From positions 255,499 to 319,498 of the forward strand of contig JAUJOR010000004.1 of assembly GCA_030447525.1 (NCBI GenBank): DNA of 64,000 nucleotides. The letters run 5' to 3'. A program made the translations under genes and the position numbers. The notes beneath the pieces were generated by a model. It was given only the letters and a program-made list of their open reading frames with translations. It had not been told where the DNA came from and searched no databases. The DNA is from Chloroflexota bacterium. GTDB lineage: Bacteria; Chloroflexota; UBA11872; UBA12225. Of the stretch, positions 18,135 to 26,739 are shown in pieces (position 1 is the first letter of the stretch; the number at the start of each line of letters is the position of its first letter).

Positions 18135-19336
18135 CGTGTGCGACCGCTGGCCGGTCGCGGCGTCCCCGCCGACGCGGAGCTCAATCGTGCCGCGCCACGC
18201 CATTCCCGTGTCACGCCACCGAGCCCGGAAGGCGGGCAGAAACGAGCGGACGAGTGTGGGAACGTGAGCCGGGCGCGCGAGCCAGCCCGCGCGCGGCTGC
18301 GAGCGGTGCTCGGTCCGCAGACGCACGTTGTCCGCCAGCACGTAGTGCGTGGCCGAACCGGGTGGGGCCTGCCACGTGACCGACGCCGGTGCTCCCTGGC
18401 CACCCTGCCCGGAGAGCGCACCGCCCCCGGCCGGCGGGTGGTCGAACTGGTGGCGCAGCAGTGCCCAGGCGGCGGGCCACGTGTCCGCCGCCGCCTCTCC
18501 CGAGCCGAGCTTCACGTAGCCGCGGGGCCTCCCCCGGGCATCGCTGGCGATGAGGTAGCGCGCGCCCGCATCCGCCGCGCGCAGCCGCCGCTCCTGGTCG
18601 TCCAGCGTGCGCTGGAAGCCGCCCGGCCGGGCGCCATAGTGCCGCTCGTACAGCGCCAGGAGCGCGCGCGCGGCCCCATCCGCGGCGGTCTCCACCCGCA
18701 TCTCGTCGCCCGCTCGCCCCGGAGGGTCCAGGGCGTCCAGGTCAGCGCGGTCGACGACGTGGCCGGCGCGTTCCATGACGTCGACGAACCCGAAGCGGTG
18801 GTAGTAGTCCGGCACTCCCGACAGAAGCAGCAGGGCGAAGCCACCGTCGGCGCCGAAGCGCACCGCGTCACGCATGAGGGCACTCCCCACGCCCTGGCGC
18901 CGGTGCTCCGGGAGAGACAGCACCGCGCCAATGCACGCGGTGCGCAGCTGCGCCACACCGCCAGGGCCCAGGCGGAGCAGCCGTTCGTAGACGACGCAGC
19001 TCCCGAGAAGCGCGCCGCCGGAAAAGGCGGCGCGGCGGTGCACCCTCCTTCCCCCACCGGTCAGCCGCTGCCTCCAGCGCCCCGCCGCTTCCCGCAGGGC
19101 GTCCTCACCGCCCGCGCCCCCGTCGCCCCCATCGCCCCCGTCGAACACGCGCGCGGTTGCGCGGTAGAACTCGTCCTCCTCGGCGCCGGTCTCCGGCGCA
19201 CGGACCACCACGTCGGCCGGGGCAGCTGGCCCATCTGACACGCCGGCCAGTCTACCGCCGGTGACGCCGGTCAGGCGCCGAACGGGGGCGAGCGCTGGGA
19301 ACCGCTGGGGAACGGGGGGACCGCTACTGGGAGCGT

Positions 19337-19690
19337 CTACGCCTCCGCGATGAGCTGGAGGAGGAATCGGGCCACCGCCGCGCGCCGCTCGAGCACTTCC
19401 GGCAGGGCGCATCCACCGTAGCGGTCCGCCTGCGCCTCCCACACCCGGCCGTCCTCGTCGAGCGCCAGGTCAAGGGCCGGCCGCAGGTCGTGCAGCCCGT
19501 AGACGAGCGCCAGCTGGATGGCGTACGCGGCGCGCACAACCCGCCGCTGCCCGCGCCAGCCGGCGGCCCGCAGGCCGCGCCAGTAGCCGCGGAACACGCG
19601 CCGGTCCAGTTGCGGTGTCCGCGCGGCGTCGACGCGGCAGTGGACGAGGTCCTGGTGGAGCAGCGTCGCCGCGTCGGCGCTGCACACCAT
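19337..19690 (-). pseudogene. C-terminal fragment of a phosphotransferase-like protein
   Basis: About 115 codons ending at the stop at 19337 read as a genuine protein tail: RRVFRGYWRGLRAAGWRGQR, VVRAAYAIQLALVYGLHDLR, WEAQADRYGGCALPEVLERR. The layout resembles the C-terminal helices of APH-family kinases, and LLHQDLVH at the beginning may be a degenerate catalytic loop. Upstream of about 19690 the sequence belongs to a different gene on the other strand, so this is a fragment joined at a recombination point. Family assignment is tentative. Confidence 0.4.
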
Positions 19691-19856
19691 TGCCGTCATC
19701 GGCCTGAGCTCCGTCGGCGGCTTCGCCGCCGGCGCGCTCGCGCCGGCAGTAGGCGCGGGCGCTGCCCTGTCGTGGGGCGCGGTGGCGTCGCTCGTGGCAG
19801 TTCTGGCGCTCGTGCGGACGGCGCGGCGGGTCCGCGAAGCCGAGGGCACTTCGTGA
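19670..19856 (+). pseudogene. C-terminal fragment of an MFS-type transporter
   Basis: A plus-strand tail of about 55 codons, AVIGLSSVGGFAAGALAPAV followed by GAALSWGAVASLVAVLALVR and a basic end, has the look of the final two helices of a major facilitator superfamily protein. There is no upstream part; the sequence before 19670 belongs to the opposite-strand fragment. Confidence 0.45.
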
Positions 19857-19985
19857 CGGCGCCTGATGACGCCTCCTGCCCGCAGCGCCCGGTGGGCCTT
19901 TTCTCGCGCCTTGAGGGCCCATGCCTTCGGTCGCTGAGCCGGCGCGCCGTCTTCGGAATCATGTCCACAGGGGACCCAGCGCGGC

Positions 19986-20711
19986 TCAGCTGCCAGGCAG
20001 TCCTTTGAGGCGCGCAGGGGCCTGCTCGCCGGCCCCTGCGCGCGGGCCCGATGCCACTGGCGTCGTGGGCCTCCGCGTCCGGCAGCTCCTCCCAGGAGCG
20101 GGGCCGCCGGGACGGGTGGCGCCCGGTGCGCAGCAGCTTGGCGGGGGCGACGTCGTTGTCGATGCGGTCCCCCACCAGCACACGCTCCTCGGGCCGCACG
20201 CCGAGATCCTGGGACACGCGCAGGAAGGCGCGCAGGTCCGGCTTGGAGAAGCCGTGCGTGCCGGACACCGCCCGGTGGGCGAAGTAGCGGCCCAGGCCGT
20301 GCGCGTCCAGCGCGGCGAGCACGGCGGCAGGCTGATTCGCGACCAGGCCCGGCCGGAGCCCCGGCCGTGCAGGCGTTCGAGCAAGTCCGAGGCGCCGGGC
20401 CGCACCTGGAAGCAGTTGTATCCCGGGTCTGCCGTCAATGCGGCGCGGAAGCGCCCGAAGACGCGCCGCGCGGCGTCGGTGTCCGGCGCGGTGAAGTGCC
20501 AAACGATTGCCTTGGGCGCGTCGGGAGCGAACGAGTCCACCGCGAACTGGCAGGCGCGCTCGTAGGCGCCGTCGGCAACCGGCAGCCCCTCGGCGGCGAA
20601 CGCTGCGCGCAGGTGCTCGTCCACCAGGCGCTCGTGTGTGGCCTCCGTGTTCAGCGGCCCCCCGACGTCGAACAGCACCGCCCGCAGCGCCCGCACTGTC
20701 TGCACCGCCAT
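19986..20711 (-). pseudogene. HAD-family hydrolase with a frameshift
   Basis: Starts at ATG 20711 with RALRAVLFDVGGPLNTEA, the HAD motif I (DxG type; the usual second Asp is Gly, which is unusual). The frame changes near 20360, where SDLLERLHGRGL should continue into RPGLVANQPAAVLAALDAHG. The second part carries FAHRAVSGTHGFSKPDLRAF and VRPEERVLVGDRIDNDVAPA (motif IV). Joined, the protein would be about 235 residues. Motif I lacking the second catalytic Asp would make phosphatase activity doubtful even without the frameshift. Its start overlaps the stop of the WYL regulator. Confidence 0.7.
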
Positions 20712-21741
20712 CAGTCCCGGGGATACCGCGCCGCGGCAGCAGCAGCCAGGGAGGCGACTTTGGCGCGGAGTGATGAGGGAGCCAGCACCTCCAGCTCGCC
20801 GCCGAAGCGCAGGAGGAACGGGACGGCCTCGTCCTCCACCTCGAAGCGGAGCGGGACGGTGGTCCAGGTCTCGGGATCGTGATCGTCCTGGCTTGGAGGT
20901 GTCTCAAGATCATTGGGAGCGGGCGGGGCCGCGGCGTCCTCCTGGGCGCGGCGGTAGGCGCCGGTCTTCCGCAGGAGGAGGAGCGCGGTGGGACCGGCGC
21001 GGACCGTGACGTCAAGCCTGGGTACGCTGGCTTTGAACGCTGCGGTGGAGCGCTCCCAGTAGTCCGCCAGGTCAAATCCGGGCGGTCGCACGGCGGGCTC
21101 TTCGATGATCTCGGCGGCGCGGATGCGGGAGACACGGTACGCCAGCACGTCTCCATCCAGCGCGGCCACGAGGTACCAGGAGCGGCCCTTGGCGACGAGA
21201 CCGAGCGCGTCCACCAAGCGCTCGACCACATCGGGGGGACGCGGGTCGAAGTGATCGTCGCTGCGCTCGTACCGGATGCGGAGCCTGCGGTCCCGCCACA
21301 CGGCGTCCTGGATGGTGTGGATGTGGGGTGTGCTCCGGTGCCCTGCCCCCAGCCGGCGCCGTCCACGTAGAGGCGCTGGCGCGTGTGGGCGGCGCCGGGG
21401 TGCCGGCGCGCGGGGAGGGCGGCGCGCAGCTTGAGGAACGCCTCCTCGGCGGCGCGGCCCAGGCCGACATCGTGGAGGGCCGGGGAAGGCGGCGCGGCGA
21501 AGAGCGCCTGGGCTTCGAGGTCGGTGAGACCGGTGAGGTCGGTGCGGTACTGGTCAAGGAGGGACCACCCGCCCCCGCCGCCGCGCTGGGCGTAGACGGG
21601 GACGCCGGCGGCGCTGAGCGCGTCCATGTCCCGGAGGACCGTGCGCTGGGAGACCTCCAGCCGTCGCGCGAGGTCGCGGGCGGTGAGCCGGCCGTGGGTC
21701 TGCAGCAGCAGCAGGATTGACAGCAGCCGGCCGGTCGGCAT
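20711..21741 (-). pseudogene. WYL-domain transcriptional regulator with a frameshift
   Basis: Start ATG 21741: MPTGRLLSILLLLQTHGRLT, ARDLARRLEVSQRTVLRDMD is a DeoR-type helix-turn-helix, followed by GGGGWSLLDQYRTDLTGLT. The frame breaks near 21310, then continues WRDRRLRIRYER, KGRSWYLVAALDGDVLAYRV (the WYL motif region) and a C-terminal WCX-like part to 20711. Intact relatives of about 330 residues bind ligands or nucleic acid through WYL. It is divergent from the SDR gene at 21829 across an 88-bp gap, the typical place for a regulator and its target. A sequencing indel could explain the break. Confidence 0.75.
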
Positions 21742-21828
21742 GGTCCGACTGTAGCGCGCGAATATGACACACGCTGTCATGTTGAAGGCATAGGCTGGGA
21801 GTGACGCTTGATAGGAGGTCTGGACCGG

Positions 21829-22791
21829 ATGAGCAGCGCGGGGACGGCACAGGGAACACAGGTGGTGCAGGGGACACAGGGCACACGGGGGGTGTGGGAG
21901 GCGCCTGACCTCCGGGGCCAGGTGGCGCTGGTGGCGGGCGCGACGCGGGGGTGCGGCCGGGCGATAGCGGTCTCCTTGGGGGAGGCGGGGGCGACGGTGT
22001 ACTGCACGGGGCGCAGCGTGCGGGGGAAGCCGGCGATGAAGGGGCGGCCGGAGACGATCGAGGAGACGGCGGAGCTGGTGTCTGCGCGGGGACGGGAGCG
22101 GGGCGGCGTGGGGATCGCGGTGCAGGTGGACCACACGGTGCCGGCGCAGGTGGAGGCGCTGCTGGCGCGGGTGGCGCGGGAGCAGGACGGGCGACTCGAC
22201 GTGCTGGTGAACGACGTGTGGGGCGGCGACGAGCTGGTGGACACGCGGGGGTTCTGGGCGCACCCGGAGTGCCTGGAGAAGGGGCTGCGGATGCAGGAGC
22301 GGGCGGTGTGGTCCCACATCATCACCAGCCACTACGGGGTGCCGCTGATGGTGGCGCGCGGCCGCGGCCTGGTGATAGAGGTGACGGACGGGACGGGCTA
22401 CGGCTACCGGGGAGTGGACGTCTTCTACAGCCTGGCGAAGGTCTCGGCCATTCACCTGGCGTTCTCGATGATGCGGGACCTCCAGGACCACAAGGTGGAG
22501 GGGGTGGTGGCGCTGGCGGTCACGCCGGGCTACCTGCGCTCGGAGGTGATGCTGGAGGGGTTTGGGGTGACCGAGGCGAACTGGCGGGACGGGATCAAGA
22601 AGGACCCGGACTTCGCCTTCTCGGAGACGCCGTACTACCTGGGGAGGGGGGTGGCATCGCTGGCGGGCGATCCGCAGGTGGCGAGCAAGGCGGGGAAGGT
22701 GTTCGCCTCCTGGGACCTGGGGCCGGAGTACGGCTTCACGGACCTGGACGGGACGCAGCCGCGCTTCCCGGAGCGGAAGCGGATCGAGTAG
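21829..22791 (+). CDS. Short-chain dehydrogenase/reductase
   Basis: A 320-residue SDR oxidoreductase. The dinucleotide loop appears as LVAGATRGCGRAIAVSLGEA (about residues 31-50), the NNAG position is LVNDVWGG, and the active site is VDVFYSLAKVSAIHLAFSM with Tyr-x-x-x-Lys. The N-terminal 20 residues are low complexity (GTAQGTQVVQGTQGTRG). ATG 21829 is preferred because AGGAGG lies ten bases before it; TTG 21808 would precede that site. The gene is divergent from the WYL-type regulator, which may control it. Substrate unknown. Intact, with a TAG stop. Confidence 0.87.
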   Translation: MSSAGTAQGTQVVQGTQGTRGVWEAPDLRGQVALVAGATRGCGRAIAVSLGEAGATVYCTGRSVRGKPAMKGRPETIEETAELVSARGRERGGVGIAVQVDHTVPAQVEALLARVAREQDGRLDVLVNDVWGGDELVDTRGFWAHPECLEKGLRMQERAVWSHIITSHYGVPLMVARGRGLVIEVTDGTGYGYRGVDVFYSLAKVSAIHLAFSMMRDLQDHKVEGVVALAVTPGYLRSEVMLEGFGVTEANWRDGIKKDPDFAFSETPYYLGRGVASLAGDPQVASKAGKVFASWDLGPEYGFTDLDGTQPRFPERKRIE

Positions 22792-22964
22792 GCCCGGCTG
22801 GTCCTGGGGTCAGTGTGCGCGTACTCGAGTAACGAGCGAGCTGGGATTGAGCGGAGGCGCCGGATCTGGCGCTCCACGGCAATCCCTCGTGCCAGCCGTT
22901 CGAAGGGGCCATTGGGAAGTGCTGCCTTGTGCGGCCCAGTCAGGCGCGTGTCCCCGCCCTCCAG

Positions 22965-23098
22965 AACCACGCATACCGGCTCATGAGGGAGGCTTGTCAG
23001 AGCCCAAGGTGCTTCCCGTAATCACGCGCGTGCGTCAGTCGCTTATCGGCGGCTCGCAGGCATGCGCGGGAGCAGCCCCTATGGCCGCTCGGCGTGGT
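22965..23098 (-). repeat. 136-bp dispersed repeat, full copy 3 (134 bp, inverted)
   Basis: Plus strand reads AACCACGCATACCGGCTC ... GTGCTTCCCGTAATCACGCG ... GCTTATCGGCGG ... CTCGGCGTGGTT. Its reverse complement contains all conserved blocks (CGATAAGCGACTGA, CGTGATTACGGGAAGCAC) in the standard order. Confidence 0.72.
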
Positions 23099-23145
23099 TA
23101 CGCGCCCGTGGGGACACGTGGGCGTGGGAACATTGATCATGGATC

Positions 23146-23591
23146 ATGGGCACCCGGGGCTGGCGCCCGGCGGCCTGCGCCATAGCGGTCGCCGTCGTGC
23201 TGGCATCGGGCGCCGTGTGGTGGCGGAGCCGCGCCGAAACGCGGGCGCTGAATTCGGCGGATGCCATGGCAGAGGTGCTCGCCGCCTGCCTTCCCCCGGC
23301 ACGCCGGTCGAGCAGGCAGAGGCGTACTTGGCACGGCGCGGCTTCCGCTGCGCGCGGCTAACGGCAGGCGAATGGGTGGAGCTCAGGGAGGCGCCGTGGC
23401 CGAGTGGCAGGATCGACAACAGGATTATTGCGCGCGGGGTGGACCTCTTGGACTGCTCCCGCACGGACGCCAACTGGAGCGAGAACTCGCTCCAGTTCCC
23501 GTTTCCCCTCGTCCAGTACTGGCACCTCGGGGTTGTACACGCGGACGGCAGAGTGACTGCGGTGTACGTCAACGAGACCAAGATGAAATGA
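23146..23591 (+). pseudogene. Small membrane-anchored hypothetical protein with a frameshift
   Basis: Starts MGTRGWRPAACAIAVAVVLA with one transmembrane helix, then SGAVWWRSRAETRALNSADA. The frame changes near 23296 within a run of C, after AACLP, and resumes as PGTPVEQAEAYLARRGFRCA, then a soluble domain with VDLLDCSRTDANWSENSLQF and a tail VVHADGRVTAVYVNETKMK. Joined, about 147 residues. No family recognised. The break in a C run makes a sequencing error an easy explanation. Confidence 0.55.
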
Positions 23592-23720
23592 AATAATGAG
23601 ACGCGGGGCGTGACGGGGCCGCGTGCCCGGTCCGTAACTGACGCTTCCGGCTACGGCCACCGCTTCTGCCTGGGCGCGGCATCACGTGACGGTCCTGAAG
23701 CATGCTTTCGGCACTTCTGA

Positions 23721-24116
23721 GTGACTGCTGACGTGGCATTGACGTGGCATGGGCGCTGCACCAACCTGCCTCGCAGACCTGGCACCCGCATCGCATGGGT
23801 CGCTGACCGGAACCGACTGGTGGTGGCCGCGGTCGCTCCCGTGGTGCTCGGCACTCTCACTGTCGCGGAGACGCTTCGCTTGCCGCCGCACGCTCAAGCA
23901 GCCGGGCGGCAGGTCCTCCTCGGCTTGTGGCTCGGTGGGGCCGCACTGGCCGACCTCGTGCTCCTGCGCTTCCGCAGCAGCGACGGCTCGCTCAGTGGGC
24001 GCGAACCGGTGATGCAGGAGCGAAACAGACGCCGCACGCGTGCGGCGGCGGCCCTGTTCATACCCCTGGCCCCCGCCGTCCTCGGGCAGTTCCTCCACGG
24101 ACATTGTCAGGAGTGA
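23721..24116 (+). CDS. Small membrane protein, unknown function
   Basis: A protein of up to 131 residues with three likely hydrophobic segments: RLVVAAVAPVVLGTLTVAET, VLLGLWLGGAALADLVLLRF and AALFIPLAPAVLGQFLHGHC. The start is uncertain; GTG 23721 is the longest choice and later starts would also keep the membrane segments. It ends seven bases before the large membrane hydrolase gene, so the two are surely co-transcribed. No family recognised. Confidence 0.55.
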   Translation: MTADVALTWHGRCTNLPRRPGTRIAWVADRNRLVVAAVAPVVLGTLTVAETLRLPPHAQAAGRQVLLGLWLGGAALADLVLLRFRSSDGSLSGREPVMQERNRRRTRAAAALFIPLAPAVLGQFLHGHCQE

Positions 24117-24123
24117 GAGTGAA

Positions 24124-25959
24124 ATGAGTACGAGCGGCACGCGTATCGTCCCACCACGCGTCATGAAGCCGAGCGAGCGAATGCCGACTTCAATTCGTGA
24201 ATCTGCTGGTGGTCGGCCTGATCTCGAGAAACGGTCCACCGATAAGAAGGAGGAGCCCACCGGGGCTTGCACGGCGGTGGTGGTCTGCCACGGCATGGGA
24301 CAGCAGGTGCCGTTCGAAACGGCGGACGTGGTAGCCAGGGCGCTCAGGGATGCCAGCGGCAGCAAGGCGGAGATTGCAACGGGGCTCCTCAAGCTCCCGC
24401 TGGACGACAAGCTGCTGGCACGGCCTGAGGTCAAGCTCAAAGGCACCCCGCTCAAGTACGCCCAGATGAAACTTTCCTTCCGGGAGAAGGACGGCACTGA
24501 GACGACCCGCGAGGTGCACGTTTTCGAGGCGTATTGGGCGCCACTCACTGAAAACCAGGTCACGCTCCGCGATGTGGTGGCGTTCTGCTGGCAGGCTGCC
24601 TGGAATGGCTTCCGGAACGGCATAACGTCGGCGCGGAACTTCGAGCGCTGGATGTTTGACGACTGGCAGCGGTTCAAGTCCCGTGGGTGGGCCGTCTCGT
24701 TTCAGCTCCTCCTGGCTGCGCTGGTGCTCACCGCTCTGATCGTCCTGAACACCACAATCATCGCGGTTGCCGCTGCACGCTCCCTAACCGGCGGCACGTC
24801 GGGCTGGCCGAGTAACGCGCTGCTCACGCACCTCACGCTAGACCTCCTGCTTTTCGTCGTACCCGGCTCCGTCGCGGGAGCACTTCTCTTCACTGCCTTG
24901 AGGGTCCGGCACCGGGTCACACAGCTTCCTGCTGGTGTCAGAGCCCGGTGCCTTCAATCCCGGCGCCGCCTTTTCCTGGCCCTTGAGTGGCCGATCTGGA
25001 CGAGCATCGCGGTGGCGATGGTCGTGGCCGTGCTGACTGCGCTGCTTGTCCTGTTCCACCTCTGGTTTCATCAGGGCGGTGCGCAGGCCCTCCAGTGGGC
25101 GCGCTGCGACTGGCCCCCGTGTCACCTGTTCCTCACCGAACACCCGCCAGCGCTACCCGGCGCACTCATATTGGCTGTGTGGGGTGTCGCAATAGGTATC
25201 AGCGCCGTTGCCCGGTGGTTCATCGTGCAGTACTTTGGAGATGTCGTCGCGTACGTGTCGTCGCATCGGGTAGATCGGTTCCACGCACTCCGATCTGAGA
25301 TCAAAGACGCCGTCCGTGAGGTAGCCGGCGCGGTCTATCTTGCAGGTGTACCCAACCGCCCCGTCTACGACAGCGTGGTGGTCGTCGGCCATTCGCTTGG
25401 CTCCGTCGCCGCCTATGACGTTCTGAACGCGCTCGTGAATCTCGATTGTCTACTCAAGGATGAGCAGCCTCGGCAGTATGCGCTCGACGTTGCCGAACGC
25501 ACAGAACTGCTGCTGACCTTCGGCTCTCCGCTGGACAAGACGGCATTTGTCTTCAAAACGCAGAAGCCGCATGGCGCAGAGGTACGGGAGATGCTCGCTG
25601 CGACCATACAGCCGCTCATCCAAGGCTATGAGCACCGGCCGCGACGGTGGGTAAACCTCTGGTCCTACCGCGACTGGATCAGCGGAACACTGGACTTCTA
25701 CGACAAGCCTTGCATGTGTGGTGACAAGGAGACAGGGCGAGAGTGGCCACAGCGCGTAGAGAACCTGCCCGATCCCGACGCGACGATCCCGATCCTCGCG
25801 CATACGTCGTACTGGGACCACCCTCTGTTCGCGAAGACGCTGTATGAGGCGGTGACCGCATCTATTCCGCCCGAGGTCAGGTCGCCCCGCGCCAAGCCAA
25901 TCACGTGCCCCACCGCCACGTGTGCAGAAGCTGACGATCCGCTACGACTGCACGATTGA
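24124..25959 (+). CDS. Membrane-embedded serine hydrolase (alpha/beta fold)
   Basis: A 611-residue protein with a split alpha/beta hydrolase plan. An N-terminal strand-loop VVVCHGMGQQVPFETADVVA (about residues 52-71) resembles the oxyanion region; four transmembrane helices follow at about 190-218, 233-258, 286-312 and 342-370; then the nucleophile elbow VVVVGHSLGSVAAYDVLNAL with Ser424, LLTFGSPLDKTAF, a DPDATIP acidic stretch and IPILAHTSYWDHPLF offering the His. So the membrane helices sit between the first strand and the nucleophile. Substrate unknown; lipid or ester hydrolysis at the membrane is inferred. ATG 24124 directly follows a short GGAG-containing leader; it forms an operon with the small membrane protein before it. 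Confidence 0.75.
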   Translation: MSTSGTRIVPPRVMKPSERMPTSIRESAGGRPDLEKRSTDKKEEPTGACTAVVVCHGMGQQVPFETADVVARALRDASGSKAEIATGLLKLPLDDKLLARPEVKLKGTPLKYAQMKLSFREKDGTETTREVHVFEAYWAPLTENQVTLRDVVAFCWQAAWNGFRNGITSARNFERWMFDDWQRFKSRGWAVSFQLLLAALVLTALIVLNTTIIAVAAARSLTGGTSGWPSNALLTHLTLDLLLFVVPGSVAGALLFTALRVRHRVTQLPAGVRARCLQSRRRLFLALEWPIWTSIAVAMVVAVLTALLVLFHLWFHQGGAQALQWARCDWPPCHLFLTEHPPALPGALILAVWGVAIGISAVARWFIVQYFGDVVAYVSSHRVDRFHALRSEIKDAVREVAGAVYLAGVPNRPVYDSVVVVGHSLGSVAAYDVLNALVNLDCLLKDEQPRQYALDVAERTELLLTFGSPLDKTAFVFKTQKPHGAEVREMLAATIQPLIQGYEHRPRRWVNLWSYRDWISGTLDFYDKPCMCGDKETGREWPQRVENLPDPDATIPILAHTSYWDHPLFAKTLYEAVTASIPPEVRSPRAKPITCPTATCAEADDPLRLHD

Positions 25960-26497
25960 GCCAGCGCTCGACGCTGATGAGCGGGCCCCACCATGGAAAC
26001 GGTGGAGCACGGGACAGCCGGCGCCGGTGACGCTGGAGCCAGGACGAACAAACGATCTGGTGGTACGCCTGCGACTGCCGAGCACCGGATGGCGCCGGCC
26101 CCGGGGCTGCTAAATCCGTTGCGTGCCGAGCACTCGATCGCATCAGTCGAGCCGATGCGCTCGCCAGGGGCACGAACGCGGAGGGCGCGAGCCGCGTCTG
26201 AACCCGGCATAAGCCGCGAGCCGATCGAATGGCTCAATCTCTACGGCGCACCGTAGGTCCGGCGTCACGCGGCGCGGCACCTGCTGCCGACCCCCACGTG
26301 ACGCGCCGACGTGCTCGCCAGCGGCGTGGTCGCCATACTGCTGGGTCCCCAGGTGCACGCCGACGACCCCTCGCGCGTGCTGGCGCCGGCCCGCTACCTC
26401 AGCACCTCGGAGCCGCCGCCCGAGGCGATCCACCCGGTCGTGCGCGGCCTCAGCTCGTATGGCAGGCGAAACTGACTCGTACCTCGCTGGCCTCAAG
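25960..26497. other. Region with decayed coding fragments
   Basis: No intact gene. A plus-strand frame entering from 25922 encodes IRYDCTIEPALDADERAPPW and then VTLEPGRTNDLVVRLRLPST before a stop at 26113; another plus-strand frame about 26313-26475 encodes VLASGVVAILLGPQVHADD and ARYLSTSEPPPEAIHPVVRG. Both look like real protein tails but have no recognisable family. Confidence 0.3.
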
Positions 26498-26633
26498 AAC
26501 CACGCCTATCGCCTCTGCGTGATGGACTCACGCGTGGGGAGCAGCAGCTGATAACCGGCTGAGTCACCCGCGCGATTACCGGAAGCACTCCGGCCTCTCG
26601 CCCGGCGGCCCTCCTCTGCCGAGATGCGTGGTT
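26498..26633 (+). repeat. 136-bp dispersed repeat, full copy 4
   Basis: AACCACGCCTATCG ... CTGATAACCGGCTGAG ... GCGCGATTACCGGAAGCAC ... GATGCGTGGTT. Exactly the same length as copies 1, 2 and 5, and one of the two best-preserved copies together with 45538-45673. Confidence 0.8.
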
Positions 26634-26739
26634 CCCGCGGTGGGGGTGTTGAAGCCGCGCCGACCACCGGCTGGCCGCTTCGCCAGCGCGCCGGAGCGGG
26701 GCTCTTGAGCGTGTGACGCTCCAGGGGCACTTGGCGCGG

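Larger units (their letters stand above)
16518..19241 (-). pseudogene. Eis-like GNAT acetyltransferase split by an IS3-type element
   Basis: The gene starts at GTG 19241 and runs leftward. It has a GNAT fold with the acetyl-CoA loop LSLPEHRRQGVGSALMRDAV, a second half (MRVETAADGAARALLALYER) and a C-terminal SCP2-like segment, as in Eis-type multi-acetylating enzymes. At 18138 it is broken by IS3 copy 2, and it resumes at 16809 down to the stop at 16518. The 4-bp repeat CGTG flanks the element. Removing the element and one CGTG copy joins GQRSHT to CLLALAPDEVRLLPG in frame, giving 464 codons with no other lesion. So the insertion is the only damage and is probably recent. N-acetylation of aminoglycosides or other amines is the family activity. 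Confidence 0.85.

Noticed and set aside
19696..22491. A very long minus-strand frame across HAD, WYL and SDR genes
   Set aside because: It switches between real frames and antisense of the SDR gene; high GC leaves few stops. The real genes are shorter and in part frameshifted.
23395..23425. GTGGCCGAGTGGCAGG resembling a tRNA-Ser/Leu D arm
   Set aside because: It lies in the coding part of a hypothetical gene and no acceptor or T arm can be formed around it.
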